Shown: positions 26,852 through 38,330, counted from the first letter of the stretch. The stretch: DNA of 64,000 nt from Drancourtella massiliensis (GCF_016900655.1 NZ_JACJKH010000010.1:1-64000), one strand, 5' to 3'. The notes: generated from the sequence alone by a model not told the origin. Numbers and translations are program-made.

Positions 26852-27111
26852 TGTGCGCTGTGCGTCGAACGCATCTCCCAAGCGTTACTCTGGCAGTTAA
26901 CTCAACCCAGGCACCCTCGCGGCACACGGGAGGTTCCGCTTAGTGCTGCTTCGTTCCCGACCTGACACGGTTCACGGAGTCCAGTTGCGCGAGACCCGAA
27001 GTATCAACGCCACTTTCCAGAGGCAGCCTCACAAGAATACGCCCTCGGCACAGCATCACCCCTACTATAGCGGATTGTAGGTACAGGGTACCGCTAACAC
27101 CCCGGCTGCAC
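26852..27111 (-). ncRNA. ffs: signal recognition particle RNA, large Gram-positive type
   Basis: About 260 bases on the minus strand. Read in that direction, the 5' Alu domain shows GTGTTAGCGGTACCCTGTAC and CAATCCGCTATAG. The S domain then shows GTGTCAGGTCGGGAACGAAG and CAGCACTAAGCGGAACCTCC, including the SRP54-binding helix 8 loop. The 3' part GTGCCTGGGTTGAGTTAACT pairs back. The order matches Bacillus scRNA. The ends are set by GTGC/GCAC pairing and by a promoter 9 bases upstream; they may be off by a few bases. Confidence 0.93.
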
Positions 27112-27119
27112 GTTTCATA

Positions 27120-27148
27120 AGTTTACAGTGTTTTTGGGGAAATGTCAA
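27120..27148 (-). promoter_or_regulatory. SRP RNA promoter
   Basis: On the minus strand, TTGACA (27148-27143), a 17-base spacer and TAAACT (27125-27120) place the start a few bases before the predicted RNA end. Confidence 0.75.
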
Positions 27149-27182
27149 TAAAATCGGCAAAATAAAAAGGAGAAAATTACGT

Positions 27183-28916
27183 ATGAAAACCATTCTCGCG
27201 GCAGTGAATGCCAAATATATCCATTCCAATCTGGCTGTCTATTCTCTAAGGGCTTATGCAAAAGACTATCTGAGTGAGACGAAGATTGCGGAATATACGA
27301 TCAACCAGCAGATTGATGAGATCCTGATGGATCTGTACCGGGAGCAGCCGGAACTTCTGTGCTTTTCCTGCTATATCTGGAATCTGGATTATGTGGAGGA
27401 GCTGGTGCGGGAGATCAAAAAGATCCTGCCGGAGACAATCATCTGGCTTGGCGGTCCGGAAGTCTCCTACGATGCGAAAGAGGTGCTTCTCAGACTGCCG
27501 GAGGTTACCGGAGTGATGAAAGGGGAGGGCGAGGAGACGTTTGCCGCGCTTCTGGACTTTTATCACGGGAAAACAGAAAGGCTGGATGAGATTGCCGGAA
27601 TCACGTTCCGGAAAGAGGACGGTGAGATCCGGGAGAATACATGGCGGGAAGTCATGGATTTAAGTCTTGTACCGTTTGTATATGAGGATCTGAGCCTGTT
27701 TGAGCACAAAATTATTTATTATGAGACAAGCAGGGGATGTCCGTTCCGGTGCAGCTACTGTCTGTCCTCGGTTGATAAATGTCTGAGATTCCGGGATCTG
27801 GATCTGGTAAAACGGGAGCTTCAGTATTTCCTGGATCAGAAAGTTCCGCAGGTAAAATTTGTGGATCGGACGTTTAACTGCCGCCACGGCCATGCGAAGG
27901 AAATCTGGAAGTATCTTCTGGAACATGATAATGGAATCACAAATTTTCATTTCGAGGTGTCGGCAGATATTCTGAATGAGGAGGAACTGGAACTGATTTC
28001 CCGGATGCGTCCGGGGCTGATTCAGCTGGAGATCGGAGTGCAGTCGACCAATCCGGATACGATCCGGGAAATCAAAAGGACGATGAATTTTGAACGGCTT
28101 TCGGAAGTGGTAAAAAAGATCAAGGCAATGGGAAATACACACCAGCATCTGGATCTGATTGCGGGGCTGCCATATGAAGGGTATGAGAGCTTTGGACAGT
28201 CATTTGACGATGTCTACGGCCTGATGCCGGATCAGCTGCAGCTTGGATTTCTGAAAGTGCTGAAGGGTTCTTATATGCAGGAGCATGCGGAGGAATACGG
28301 ACTGGTATATAAAGGAAAACCGCCGTACGAAGTGCTTGGGACAAGCTGGCTTTCCTACGGAGAGATTGCACAGCTTAAAAAGATCGAAGAGATGGTGGAG
28401 GTCTATTATAACAGCGGACAGTTTGCGAATACACTGCGCTTTCTGGTAAAGGAATTTGCATCGCCGTTTCGGATGTACGAGAAACTGAGCGGCTACTATG
28501 AGGAGAAAGGACTGTTTGGCCGGAGCCACACAAGAACCGCAAGATACGAGATTCTGCTTGACTTTATCGGGGAAAACGTAAAAGGAAAGACAGAATTTTA
28601 CCGGGAACTTCTGGTGTATGATCTGTATCTGCGGGAAAATATCAAGAGCCGTCCGGAATTTGCAGGGGAGTCTCTGGCGGACAAGGAGTTTTTGAAAGCA
28701 TTTTACGACAGGGAAGAAAAGGAGCCGGTATATCTGAAATCCTATGAAAAGGCGGATAGCCGGAAACTCCGGAAGATGACCCATATCGAAGTATTTGAGT
28801 TTCAGGTGGACCGGGATATGGAGCCGGGGAAAACCGTGCTGCTGTTTGACTATCAGAACCGGAATCCATTAAATTATGAAGCGGCGGTGTTCCGGATCGG
28901 AGAAAAAGAGGAGTAA
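27183..28916 (+). CDS. B12-binding-type radical SAM protein with DUF4080
   Basis: A 577-residue protein. The N terminus resembles a cobalamin-binding Rossmann domain (ILAAVNAKYIHSNLAVYSLR, then WLGGPEVSYD). The radical SAM core has the cluster motif CPFRCSYC near residue 190. The C-terminal ~200 residues match DUF4080. Such proteins are widespread in Firmicutes; they may be methylases or tRNA-modifying enzymes, but the substrate of this one is unknown. AAGGAGA precedes ATG 27183. It is followed after 5 bases by nth, so they share a transcript. Confidence 0.88.
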   Translation: MKTILAAVNAKYIHSNLAVYSLRAYAKDYLSETKIAEYTINQQIDEILMDLYREQPELLCFSCYIWNLDYVEELVREIKKILPETIIWLGGPEVSYDAKEVLLRLPEVTGVMKGEGEETFAALLDFYHGKTERLDEIAGITFRKEDGEIRENTWREVMDLSLVPFVYEDLSLFEHKIIYYETSRGCPFRCSYCLSSVDKCLRFRDLDLVKRELQYFLDQKVPQVKFVDRTFNCRHGHAKEIWKYLLEHDNGITNFHFEVSADILNEEELELISRMRPGLIQLEIGVQSTNPDTIREIKRTMNFERLSEVVKKIKAMGNTHQHLDLIAGLPYEGYESFGQSFDDVYGLMPDQLQLGFLKVLKGSYMQEHAEEYGLVYKGKPPYEVLGTSWLSYGEIAQLKKIEEMVEVYYNSGQFANTLRFLVKEFASPFRMYEKLSGYYEEKGLFGRSHTRTARYEILLDFIGENVKGKTEFYRELLVYDLYLRENIKSRPEFAGESLADKEFLKAFYDREEKEPVYLKSYEKADSRKLRKMTHIEVFEFQVDRDMEPGKTVLLFDYQNRNPLNYEAAVFRIGEKEE

Positions 28917-28921
28917 GAAAA

Positions 28922-29560
28922 ATGAAGAAACGGACAAAGGAGATTCTGGATATTCTGGATCAGCAGTTTGGAACAGAATATAAATGTTATCTGAATTATG
29001 AGACGCCGTGGCAGCTTCTGGCGGCCACCATGCTGAGCGCACAGTGTACGGACGCGCGGGTCAATATCGTGACGAAAGATCTGTTTCAGAAGTACACATC
29101 ACCGGGAGACATTGCGGCAGCGGATTTAAAAGAACTGGAAGAAGATATCCGGCCTACCGGATTTTACCATAACAAGGCGAAAAACCTGATTGCGTGCATG
29201 AAGGACATTCACGAAAAGTATCACGATGAGGTGCCGTCCACGCTGGAGGAGCTGACGTCGCTTGCGGGAGTAGGGCGGAAAACCGCCAATGTGATCCGGG
29301 GCAATATTTACCACGATCCAAGTGTTGTGGTAGATACCCACGTGAAACGGATTTCAAGGAGACTTGGATTTACGACAAATGAGGATCCGGAAAAGATTGA
29401 GCAGGATCTGATGAAAGAACTGCCAAAAGACCACTGGATTCTCTACAACATCCAGATTATTCAGTTTGGAAGGACGATCTGCACGGCAAGAAGTCCAAAG
29501 TGCGGGGAATGTTCCTTGCAAAAATACTGTGAAGAGTATAAAATAAAAGGAAAAGTCTGA
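28922..29560 (+). CDS. nth: endonuclease III
   Basis: DNA glycosylase/AP lyase that removes oxidised pyrimidines; 212 residues, normal length. The helix-hairpin-helix LAGVGRKTANVI is followed by the catalytic Asp in VVDTHVKRISRRLG; the catalytic Lys lies within the helix-hairpin-helix region. The C-terminal 4Fe-4S ligands are in CTARSPKCGECSLQKYC (CX6CX2CX5C). It sits directly downstream of the radical SAM gene. Confidence 0.96.
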   Translation: MKKRTKEILDILDQQFGTEYKCYLNYETPWQLLAATMLSAQCTDARVNIVTKDLFQKYTSPGDIAAADLKELEEDIRPTGFYHNKAKNLIACMKDIHEKYHDEVPSTLEELTSLAGVGRKTANVIRGNIYHDPSVVVDTHVKRISRRLGFTTNEDPEKIEQDLMKELPKDHWILYNIQIIQFGRTICTARSPKCGECSLQKYCEEYKIKGKV

Positions 29561-29579
29561 CAGGAGAAAGGATGATGGG

Positions 29580-29681
29580 ATGAATTTCCATGATAAAAAG
29601 ACACGAAGACTTGTGGCAATTGTGATTATACTGGTGATTATAGCAATGGTAGCAACGTCTATTATACCTTATCTGATTTAG
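29580..29681 (+). CDS. 33-residue single-pass membrane peptide
   Basis: Short gene between nth and the VanW-type gene. It has a basic N terminus (NFHDKKTRRL) followed by one hydrophobic helix (VAIVIILVIIAMVATSIIP) that ends two residues before the stop. AGGAGAAAGGATGATGGG lies upstream. The shape (short basic head plus one C-terminal helix) resembles the tiny Prli42/DUF4044 membrane proteins of Firmicutes, one of which anchors the stressosome in Listeria. Homology is not certain at this length. It ends 20 bases before the start of the next gene, in the same direction. Confidence 0.6.
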   Translation: MNFHDKKTRRLVAIVIILVIIAMVATSIIPYLI

Positions 29682-29701
29682 GAGAAATGGTGGGAGCGCC
29701 T

Positions 29702-31186
29702 ATGGGAGAACGGAAGAAAGAAAATCCAAAACACACGCAGAGGAGAATGAGTGCAGCACAGAAAAGAAAGTTCATAGCCCTTGCCGGGCTGGCTTTTCTA
29801 TGTGCTCTTTTTGTCATTGGCATTTTTTATTCTTCTGTCTACCGTTATGTACACAGAATGGATCGGGAGCAGATTGAGCAGAATGTATTTGTTCAGGGAG
29901 TAGATGTTTCCGGTATGACAGAAAAGGAGGCGCTTGAAAAGTTAGAGGACCGGTGGACGGTTATGAAACATACGCCGGTTACACTGAAAGCAGACGGAAA
30001 GACGGCACAGGTGACAGTCTCCGAGCTTGGAATCCGGCAGGGTGATTTGGAGAGTCTTGTAAAAGAGGCGTCCGAATACGGGAAGCACGGAAATCTGTAT
30101 CAGCGATACAGGAAAATACGGCAGGCAAAGAAAGAGAAAGTAGAATACGCAGACGATTATCAGATCGATGAGGAAACAGCGGAAAAAGTGCTGGAAGAGA
30201 AAACAGCAGACTTCTTTGAAGAGGCAGTGAACGCAAAGATTACAAGGGTCGGAGGCGTATTTCAGATCACCGATGAAAAAGACGGAGAGAAAGCGGCAGT
30301 TCAGGATGTTCTGGATGAGATCGTTGACAGGCTGGGCGATCTTGAGAAAGGAAAAGATGTGGAAATTGAGGTGAAATCCGAAAAGGATGAGCCGAATATC
30401 AGCCGGGACGACCTGGAAGCGGTTCAGGACGAGCTTGGCAGTGCATCTGTAGAGATCCGGAATGATGAGACGCGCCAGGAGCTTCTGACGTTGACCGGAG
30501 ATCTGAACGGACAGATTGTGATGCCGGAAAAGGAACTTTCCCTTCAGAAAGTGCTGGAAGAGCATTCCGGGGAGGAGATGTCTCAGGAAGCGCTGGATCT
30601 GATGGCTACCAGCCTCTATGATGCTGCCCTGTATGCAGAGACCGGGATTTCCGAACGACATGAATCAGAAACGCTTCCGGAATATGTAGACGCGGGAATG
30701 GAAGCGGTTCTCTCGGAAGAGAAGGATCTGAAAATAGAAAATACAACAGAGTCGCCTCTTTATATTGAAGCCTATATCAATGGAGATGAAGAGCTTGTCT
30801 GTACCATTTACGGGGAAGAAACCCGTGAGAAAGAGAGAAGCATTTCTTTCAAAACCGAGACGGAAGAGAAAGAGGACTCTGAGGTGGCGACTGTCTATGA
30901 GGAGGACGCTGCGCTTGCAGCCGGAAAAACCGAAGTAAAGGAGAGCGGATCGCCGGAAAGCACAGTGACTCTTTTGAAGATTGTAAAAGAAGACGGTGAA
31001 AAATCCGATGAAGAGGAAGTCGGTGCATCCGAATACGAGGCGGTCAGCAGGATTGTGAGCGTCGGCATAAAGACAGACGATGAAAAAACAAAAGAAGCAC
31101 TGAAAGAGGCGGTTGCCACACAGGATCAGGAGACCATCGAAAGGGCGGTCGAACAGGCAAGGAACAGTAAAGGACAGGAAAGATGA
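29702..31186 (+). CDS. membrane-anchored VanW-family protein
   Basis: A 494-residue protein. A basic N terminus and one membrane helix (FIALAGLAFLCALFVIGIFY) are followed by an extracellular region. The first part (VFVQGVDVSGMTEKEALEKL) is a YoaR-like peptidoglycan-binding-type domain. The later part carries a VanW-like segment (MATSLYDAALYAETGISERH, then LPEYVDAGMEA). The C terminus is acidic and probably disordered. Start ATG 29702 follows GGTGGGAG; ATG 29687 is an alternative. It overlaps the next gene by 4 bases (ATGA). A cell-wall role is inferred from the domains. Confidence 0.8.
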   Translation: MGERKKENPKHTQRRMSAAQKRKFIALAGLAFLCALFVIGIFYSSVYRYVHRMDREQIEQNVFVQGVDVSGMTEKEALEKLEDRWTVMKHTPVTLKADGKTAQVTVSELGIRQGDLESLVKEASEYGKHGNLYQRYRKIRQAKKEKVEYADDYQIDEETAEKVLEEKTADFFEEAVNAKITRVGGVFQITDEKDGEKAAVQDVLDEIVDRLGDLEKGKDVEIEVKSEKDEPNISRDDLEAVQDELGSASVEIRNDETRQELLTLTGDLNGQIVMPEKELSLQKVLEEHSGEEMSQEALDLMATSLYDAALYAETGISERHESETLPEYVDAGMEAVLSEEKDLKIENTTESPLYIEAYINGDEELVCTIYGEETREKERSISFKTETEEKEDSEVATVYEEDAALAAGKTEVKESGSPESTVTLLKIVKEDGEKSDEEEVGASEYEAVSRIVSVGIKTDDEKTKEALKEAVATQDQETIERAVEQARNSKGQER

Positions 31187-32166
31187 GAAAAGGGATTTTG
31201 ACACAGGCTGCATATCAGCGGTCTGTATATAGAAAATTAAAAGATGATCATCCGGCACTTTCGCCGTACAGCTGGAAACGCTGTACGAAAATACCGCTTG
31301 GTGCCAAAGAACTGGTGGTTTCGGAGATTCTCATGACCGGAAGGGAGAAGGATCTTTTTGTCTATGCCGCGGCCAGGGCGGTGACGGCTGTCGCCGCGGA
31401 GGGCGGGCATCCGTTTGGGGTAAGGGTGTCCGTCCTCGTGCCGGAGCAGACAGAGGAAGACTCCATAAAGGAAATGTCGGAGATTCTAAAAGAAACGGCA
31501 AAAGAGCAGGGATTTCAGATTCTGAATATATTTACCGAAGTATATCCTGATGCAGATGTATTTACCGTGTCGGTTACCGGATTCGGTACATGTGAAAGTA
31601 CGGACGAAGAACCGGAAAAGGGATACGACGGAAAGGATCTGGTTCTTGTCAATCCGGTTGCACTCGAAGGGAGCCTTCGGGTTCTGCACGAAAAAGAGGT
31701 GGAAATCCGGGAGCGGTTTGTGCCGGTATTTTTGCAGAAACTTCTGGATTCCAGAGGGACTCTGTTTGCAGAAAAAGCAGTCAGAAAAGCAGAAGAATAT
31801 CATGCGGATTTTATCAAGCCGGTGACAGACGGCGGAGTATTTGGAGCTCTGTGGGAACTGGCGGAAGAGACGAAAACGGGATACGAGGTGGATCTGAAAA
31901 CATTTCCGGTCCGCCAGGATATCATCGAGATCTGCGAGCTTTTCAGACTGAATCCATATCAGATGGCATCGGGAGGATGTCTGCTTATGATCCTTGAAGA
32001 TGGACGTGGTTTTGTTGAGGCTTGTAAACGGGACCAGATAATGGCGTCCGTCATCGGAAAGATGAAAGCAGGAAAGGATAAAATCATTCTCAATGGGGAG
32101 GAGAGACGGTGTACGGACCGTCCGGCTGAGGATGAGTGGTTTCGGATCTGTAAAGGAGGAAAATAA
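31183..32166 (+). CDS. AIR-synthase-related (PurM/HypE-fold) protein
   Basis: A 327-residue protein with the ATP-binding fold of PurM, HypE and ThiL. Recognisable parts are AAEGGHPFGVRVSVLVPEQT in the N-terminal half, DFIKPVTDGGVFGALWELAE, and the end segment NPYQMASGGCLLMI typical of the family's C-terminal domain. The partner substrate is unknown, and it is not part of a purine, hydrogenase or thiamine cluster here. It overlaps the VanW-type gene by 4 bases and lies 1 base before the Lrp-type gene, implying one transcript. Confidence 0.75.
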   Translation: MRKGILTQAAYQRSVYRKLKDDHPALSPYSWKRCTKIPLGAKELVVSEILMTGREKDLFVYAAARAVTAVAAEGGHPFGVRVSVLVPEQTEEDSIKEMSEILKETAKEQGFQILNIFTEVYPDADVFTVSVTGFGTCESTDEEPEKGYDGKDLVLVNPVALEGSLRVLHEKEVEIRERFVPVFLQKLLDSRGTLFAEKAVRKAEEYHADFIKPVTDGGVFGALWELAEETKTGYEVDLKTFPVRQDIIEICELFRLNPYQMASGGCLLMILEDGRGFVEACKRDQIMASVIGKMKAGKDKIILNGEERRCTDRPAEDEWFRICKGGK

Positions 32167-32167
32167 G

Positions 32168-32656
32168 ATGAATATGAGAACGGAAATATTGCGTTACCTG
32201 GAAAAGAACAGCCGTGTGGATTTAGGGGAGCTGGCAGTGCTTCTCGGAACAGACGAGGCAACGATCGCAAATGAGATCGCGGACATGGAGAAAGAAAAGA
32301 TTATCTGCGGCTACCATACATTGATTGACTGGGACAAGACAGGGGAAGAGTCTGTGACAGCCCTGATTGAAGTCCGGGTGACACCGCAGAGAGATCTGGG
32401 ATTTGACCGGATTGCGGAGCGGATCTACAATTTCCCGGAAGTTACAGCGGTCTATCTTATTTCAGGAGCATATGATTTTCTGATTATTCTGGAAGGGAAG
32501 ACACTCAAGGAGGTATCCCGGTTTGTTTCAGAGAAACTTTCCCCGATCGAACCGGTGCTTTCCACGGCAACCCATTTCATTTTAAAGAAATATAAGGACC
32601 ACGGAACGATTCTTGCGCCTCAGAAGAAGGCAGAAAGGATGCTGGTGATGCCGTAA
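32168..32656 (+). CDS. Lrp/AsnC-family regulator
   Basis: A 162-residue regulator. The N-terminal winged helix-turn-helix is RVDLGELAVLLGTDEATIAN and the C-terminal RAM ligand domain contains VYLISGAYDFLIILEG. ATG 32168 is preceded by GGAGG at 32155-32159. Its stop overlaps the next start (TAATG), which is an aminotransferase, so the pair is translationally coupled. Amino-acid-responsive control of the aminotransferase is the natural inference. Confidence 0.9.
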   Translation: MNMRTEILRYLEKNSRVDLGELAVLLGTDEATIANEIADMEKEKIICGYHTLIDWDKTGEESVTALIEVRVTPQRDLGFDRIAERIYNFPEVTAVYLISGAYDFLIILEGKTLKEVSRFVSEKLSPIEPVLSTATHFILKKYKDHGTILAPQKKAERMLVMP

Positions 32657-33831
32657 TGAGAAATCCATTATCCGATAAGATTGTAAATATACAGCCGTCC
32701 GGTATCCGGAAGTTTTTTGATATTGTAAATGAGATGAAAGACGCGATTTCCCTGGGAGTGGGTGAGCCGGATTTTGATACTCCGTGGAGAATCCGTGAAG
32801 AGGGAATCTACTCTCTGGAAAGAGGACGGACATTCTATACATCCAATGCGGGGCTGAAAGAATTAAAAGACGAAATTTCAAAATATCTGGAGCGGAAGAT
32901 TCAGGTTTCCTACGATCCGGCATCCGAGATCGTTGTGACGGTCGGAGGAAGTGAAGGAATCGACATCGCCATGCGTGCCATGCTGAATCCGGGGGATGAG
33001 GTACTGATCCCGCAGCCAAGCTATGTCTCCTATCTGCCGTGCGCAGTGCTGGCGGACGGAGTGCCGGTGGTGATTCCGCTGCAGGAGAAGAATAAATTTA
33101 AGCTGACAAGAGAAGAACTGGAAGAAAAGATTACGGATAAGACGAAGATACTTGTGCTTCCATTTCCAAACAATCCGACAGGATCCATCATGACCAAGGA
33201 GGATCTGGAGCCGATTGCAGAAGCAGTTGTGGAGCACGATCTCTTTGTAATCTCCGATGAGATTTATTCGGAGCTGACTTATGGAACGGATCATGTTTCT
33301 ATTGCATCATTTCCTGGAATGAGAGAGAGAACGATTGTGATCAATGGTTTCTCCAAAGGATTTGCCATGACCGGATGGCGGCTTGGATATGCGTGCGGAC
33401 CGGCTCCGATTCTGGAACAGATGTTAAAGATCCATCAGTATGCCATCATGTGCGCACCGACCAACAGCCAGTATGCGGCTGTGGAGGGACTGAGAAACTG
33501 CGAGGATGAAGTCCAGGAGATGAGAAAGGCGTATAATCAGAGAAGACGATACCTTCTGCATGAGTTTCAGCGGATGGGGCTGCAATGCTTTGAGCCGGAG
33601 GGAGCGTTCTACATGTTCCCGGGCATTCAGGAGTTCGGAATGACCTCGGAAGAATTCGCGACACGCTTTCTGGAGGAAGAGAAGGTGGCTGTCGTGCCGG
33701 GGACGGCATTTGGAGACTGCGGGGAAGGCTTCCTGCGTATTTCCTATGCGTATTCGCTGGATGACCTGAAAGTTGCGATCGGGCGTCTGGAAAACTTTAT
33801 TACAAAGCTTAGAAATCAAAAGAAAGCATGA
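32656..33831 (+). CDS. PLP-dependent class I/II aminotransferase
   Basis: A 391-residue fold-type I aminotransferase, with substrate region SLGVGEPDFDTP, the Asn/Pro motif PFPNNPTGSIM, and the Schiff-base Lys in NGFSKGFAMTGWRLGY. It is closest in look to the aspartate/aromatic aminotransferase (AspC/PatA) group. The amino acid used cannot be fixed. Its start overlaps the Lrp-type regulator stop by 1 base. The product may supply or salvage amino acids under Lrp control. Confidence 0.92.
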   Translation: MRNPLSDKIVNIQPSGIRKFFDIVNEMKDAISLGVGEPDFDTPWRIREEGIYSLERGRTFYTSNAGLKELKDEISKYLERKIQVSYDPASEIVVTVGGSEGIDIAMRAMLNPGDEVLIPQPSYVSYLPCAVLADGVPVVIPLQEKNKFKLTREELEEKITDKTKILVLPFPNNPTGSIMTKEDLEPIAEAVVEHDLFVISDEIYSELTYGTDHVSIASFPGMRERTIVINGFSKGFAMTGWRLGYACGPAPILEQMLKIHQYAIMCAPTNSQYAAVEGLRNCEDEVQEMRKAYNQRRRYLLHEFQRMGLQCFEPEGAFYMFPGIQEFGMTSEEFATRFLEEEKVAVVPGTAFGDCGEGFLRISYAYSLDDLKVAIGRLENFITKLRNQKKA

Positions 33832-33875
33832 TGCTGTCATATCAGGACAGCGTGTGCGGGGGGGGGAGGAATCAC

Positions 33876-34373
33876 ATGCTGAATATTGTGCTGCATGAGC
33901 CGGAAATTCCGGCAAACACCGGAAATATAGGGCGCACCTGTGTGGCGGCGGGCGCGAGGCTTCATCTGATTGAGCCTCTTGGTTTCCGCCTGACAGAGAA
34001 AAACTTAAAACGGGCCGGGATGGACTACTGGGATCAGCTGGATGTCCGGACTTATATTGATTTTCAGGATTTTCTGGAGCAGAATCCTGGAGCCAAAATC
34101 TATATGGCCACGACGAAGGCGCACCAGATTTACACGGATGTCCGCTATGAGCCGGACTGTTACATTATGTTCGGAAAAGAAAGCGCGGGAATTCCGGAGG
34201 AAATCCTTGTCGATTATGAGGATACCTGCATCCGGATTCCCATGATCGGGGATATCCGTTCCCTGAATCTTGGCAATTCGGCGGCGATTGTTCTGTACGA
34301 AGCGCTCCGCCAGAACGGATTTGCGGGAATGAACCTGGAAGGACATCTGCACAGGCTGGACTGGAAAGAATAA
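33876..34373 (+). CDS. trmL: tRNA (cytidine/uridine-34 2'-O)-methyltransferase
   Basis: SPOUT-class methyltransferase of 165 residues that methylates the wobble ribose of tRNA-Leu isoacceptors. It has the TrmL signatures LHEPEIPANTGNIGRTCVAA, MFGKESAGIPEEIL and RIPMIGDIRSLNLGNSAAIV (trefoil knot). ATG 33876 follows GGAGGA, which itself follows a run of nine G (33858-33866). The hairpin at 34390-34433 may end the transcript. Confidence 0.94.
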   Translation: MLNIVLHEPEIPANTGNIGRTCVAAGARLHLIEPLGFRLTEKNLKRAGMDYWDQLDVRTYIDFQDFLEQNPGAKIYMATTKAHQIYTDVRYEPDCYIMFGKESAGIPEEILVDYEDTCIRIPMIGDIRSLNLGNSAAIVLYEALRQNGFAGMNLEGHLHRLDWKE

Positions 34374-34389
34374 ACAAAAGATATCTTAT

Positions 34390-34433
34390 TTCCGCAAAGG
34401 CGGTTCTGTCTGATACAGACTGCTTTTGCGGAA
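34390..34433 (+). terminator. possible terminator hairpin after trmL
   Basis: A 12-bp stem (TTCCGCAAAGGC 34390-34401 with GCTTTTGCGGAA 34422-34433, one G-T pair) with an inner stem, but no T run follows. It may be a processing site or weak terminator. Bases 34434-34679 hold no gene that I can support; the sequence is AT-rich. Confidence 0.4.
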
Positions 34434-34679
34434 TTCTAATGACACATCATGTTACAGAGGGAAGATTCTCTTTCACAAAGAACTCCAAAACAGGATAAAA
34501 TTTCTGAAAATGCATATTTATAGACTGAAGTACGAAAAAAACGGTACTCTTTGAGAAAAAAATAACAATTTTGAAATAGTTTTTTTCTATTATAGACAAA
34601 ATATTTAGATACAGGATGTTTCAAAAGATTCATCAATAAGTAAAATATCAGCCGAAAAAGTTACGAATCGTTTCATTTG

Positions 34680-34750
34680 TGCAAATTGCATTATAATAAG
34701 AAGAGAAGGAACTTTTTCATTATCGGAATTGCACATTGAAAAAATTGCAG
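34680..34750 (+). promoter_or_regulatory. repeated AATTGCA motifs upstream of the ATPase operon
   Basis: Three copies of AATTGCA (34684, 34727, 34743) lie within 66 bases. The first is inside the palindrome TGCAAATTGCA (34680-34690) and the third overlaps the -35 box. A TATAAT at 34692-34697 may be a second promoter. These are candidate operator sites for an unknown regulator. Confidence 0.35.
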
Positions 34751-34773
34751 TTTAAAATATTTTATGCTAAGAT
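34745..34773 (+). promoter_or_regulatory. V/A-ATPase operon promoter
   Basis: TTGCAG (34745-34750), a 17-base spacer and TAAGAT (34768-34773) with an extended TGC before the -10. Confidence 0.6.
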
Positions 34774-34817
34774 AAATCTATATGGGGCAGAGATTTATAG
34801 ACAAAGGTGGTGAGAAG

Positions 34818-35126
34818 GTGATACAGAAAACAATTCAGGCTGTACAGGAGGCGGAAGCGAAAGCAGCTGATACCTTGAAGCAGGCCGATGACAAAGCGTC
34901 TGAGGTGCTCGCCAAAGCAAATCAGAAAGCCGGTGAATTGAAAGAGGCTGTTGTCAATGAGGCACAGGAAAGAGCAGAGAAGAGGATGGAAACATTGAAA
35001 GTAAAATTGAAAGAAGAAGAAGGGGCTTTCGATGCGGATACTCAGAAAGAAGTGGATGCCTTAAGGGCAATAGCAGATCAAAGGGAAGCGCAGGCAGTGG
35101 AGATGATTCTCAGAGAGCTGTCATGA
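34818..35126 (+). CDS. V/A-type ATPase peripheral-stalk subunit G/H
   Basis: First gene of the V/A-ATPase operon; 102 residues. It is an almost continuous charged helix (EAEAKAADTLKQADDKASEV, then LKVKLKEEEG), as expected for the AhaH/G-type peripheral stalk that pairs with subunit E as a coiled coil. I chose GTG 34818 because AAGGTGGTGA lies just upstream. The in-frame ATG at 34782 (MGQRF) has no ribosome site and falls near the predicted transcription start. Confidence 0.75.
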   Translation: MIQKTIQAVQEAEAKAADTLKQADDKASEVLAKANQKAGELKEAVVNEAQERAEKRMETLKVKLKEEEGAFDADTQKEVDALRAIADQREAQAVEMILRELS

Positions 35127-35157
35127 CGCTTTGCAACAAGAAAGGAGGAGTTTCCAT

Positions 35158-37664
<2,507 letters not shown>

Positions 37665-37702
37665 TATCAGGACAAAATCTAAAAGTAAAGGAGAGCTTAA
37701 GA

Positions 37703-38296
37703 ATGACTGGATTAGATAAAATGATCAGCCAGATTCTGGAAGAAGCGGATGCCGCAGCATCACAGAAAGAAGCGGACGCCGCATCACGTGCTGAAGCGAT
37801 CCTTTCGGAAGCAGAAAAAGAGGCGGAGATCCTGAAGACGGAGATTGAAGAAAAATCTGAAAAAGAACTTGCAGGATATGAGAGCCGCCACCGCCTGGCC
37901 GATGAGCAGAAGAGGCGAACAGCCCTTCTTTTGGCGAAGCAGGAGATTATTTCCGATACAATCGAAAAGGCATATCAGAAATTCTGCTCGATGGAGACAG
38001 AAGCCTATTTTGAAGTGATTGCAAAAATGATTAGAAAATTTGCGCTTCCGAAGGAAGGAGAGATACTGTTTTCCGAAAAAGACCTTGGAAGGATGCCGGA
38101 AGGATTTCGGGCGGAAATCGCCCGGGCAGCAAAAGAAAAGGGCGGCAGTCTTACTGTTTCCGGTGAGACAAGACGGATGGAAGGCGGTTTTGTCCTTGTA
38201 TATGGAGGAGTTGAGGAAAACTGCTCTTTCAGGGCGCTTTTTGATTCCAGAAAGGATGAGCTGCAGGATAAGGTTAATAGATTATTATTTTTTTAG
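37703..38296 (+). CDS. ntpE: V/A-type ATPase subunit E
   Basis: Peripheral-stalk subunit of 197 residues. The first half is a long charged helix (AEAILSEAEKEAEILKTEIE) that forms a coiled coil with the G/H subunit. The second half is a small globular domain that binds the A3B3 head (e.g. RRMEGGFVLVYGGVEENCSF, a typical E-subunit end). AAAGGAGAGC precedes ATG 37703. It follows ntpK by 38 bases. Confidence 0.92.
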   Translation: MTGLDKMISQILEEADAAASQKEADAASRAEAILSEAEKEAEILKTEIEEKSEKELAGYESRHRLADEQKRRTALLLAKQEIISDTIEKAYQKFCSMETEAYFEVIAKMIRKFALPKEGEILFSEKDLGRMPEGFRAEIARAAKEKGGSLTVSGETRRMEGGFVLVYGGVEENCSFRALFDSRKDELQDKVNRLLFF

Positions 38297-38330
38297 ACAG
38301 CGCAATTCCGCGAGAAGGAGGATTTAACCA

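Noticed and set aside
26852-27111. T-box or other riboswitch before the radical SAM gene
   Set aside because: The structured region matches SRP RNA on the minus strand in order and sequence, with its own promoter and terminator.
34436-34636. 66-codon minus-strand frame in the spacer before the ATPase operon
   Set aside because: AT-rich, with no ribosome site and no recognisable pattern.
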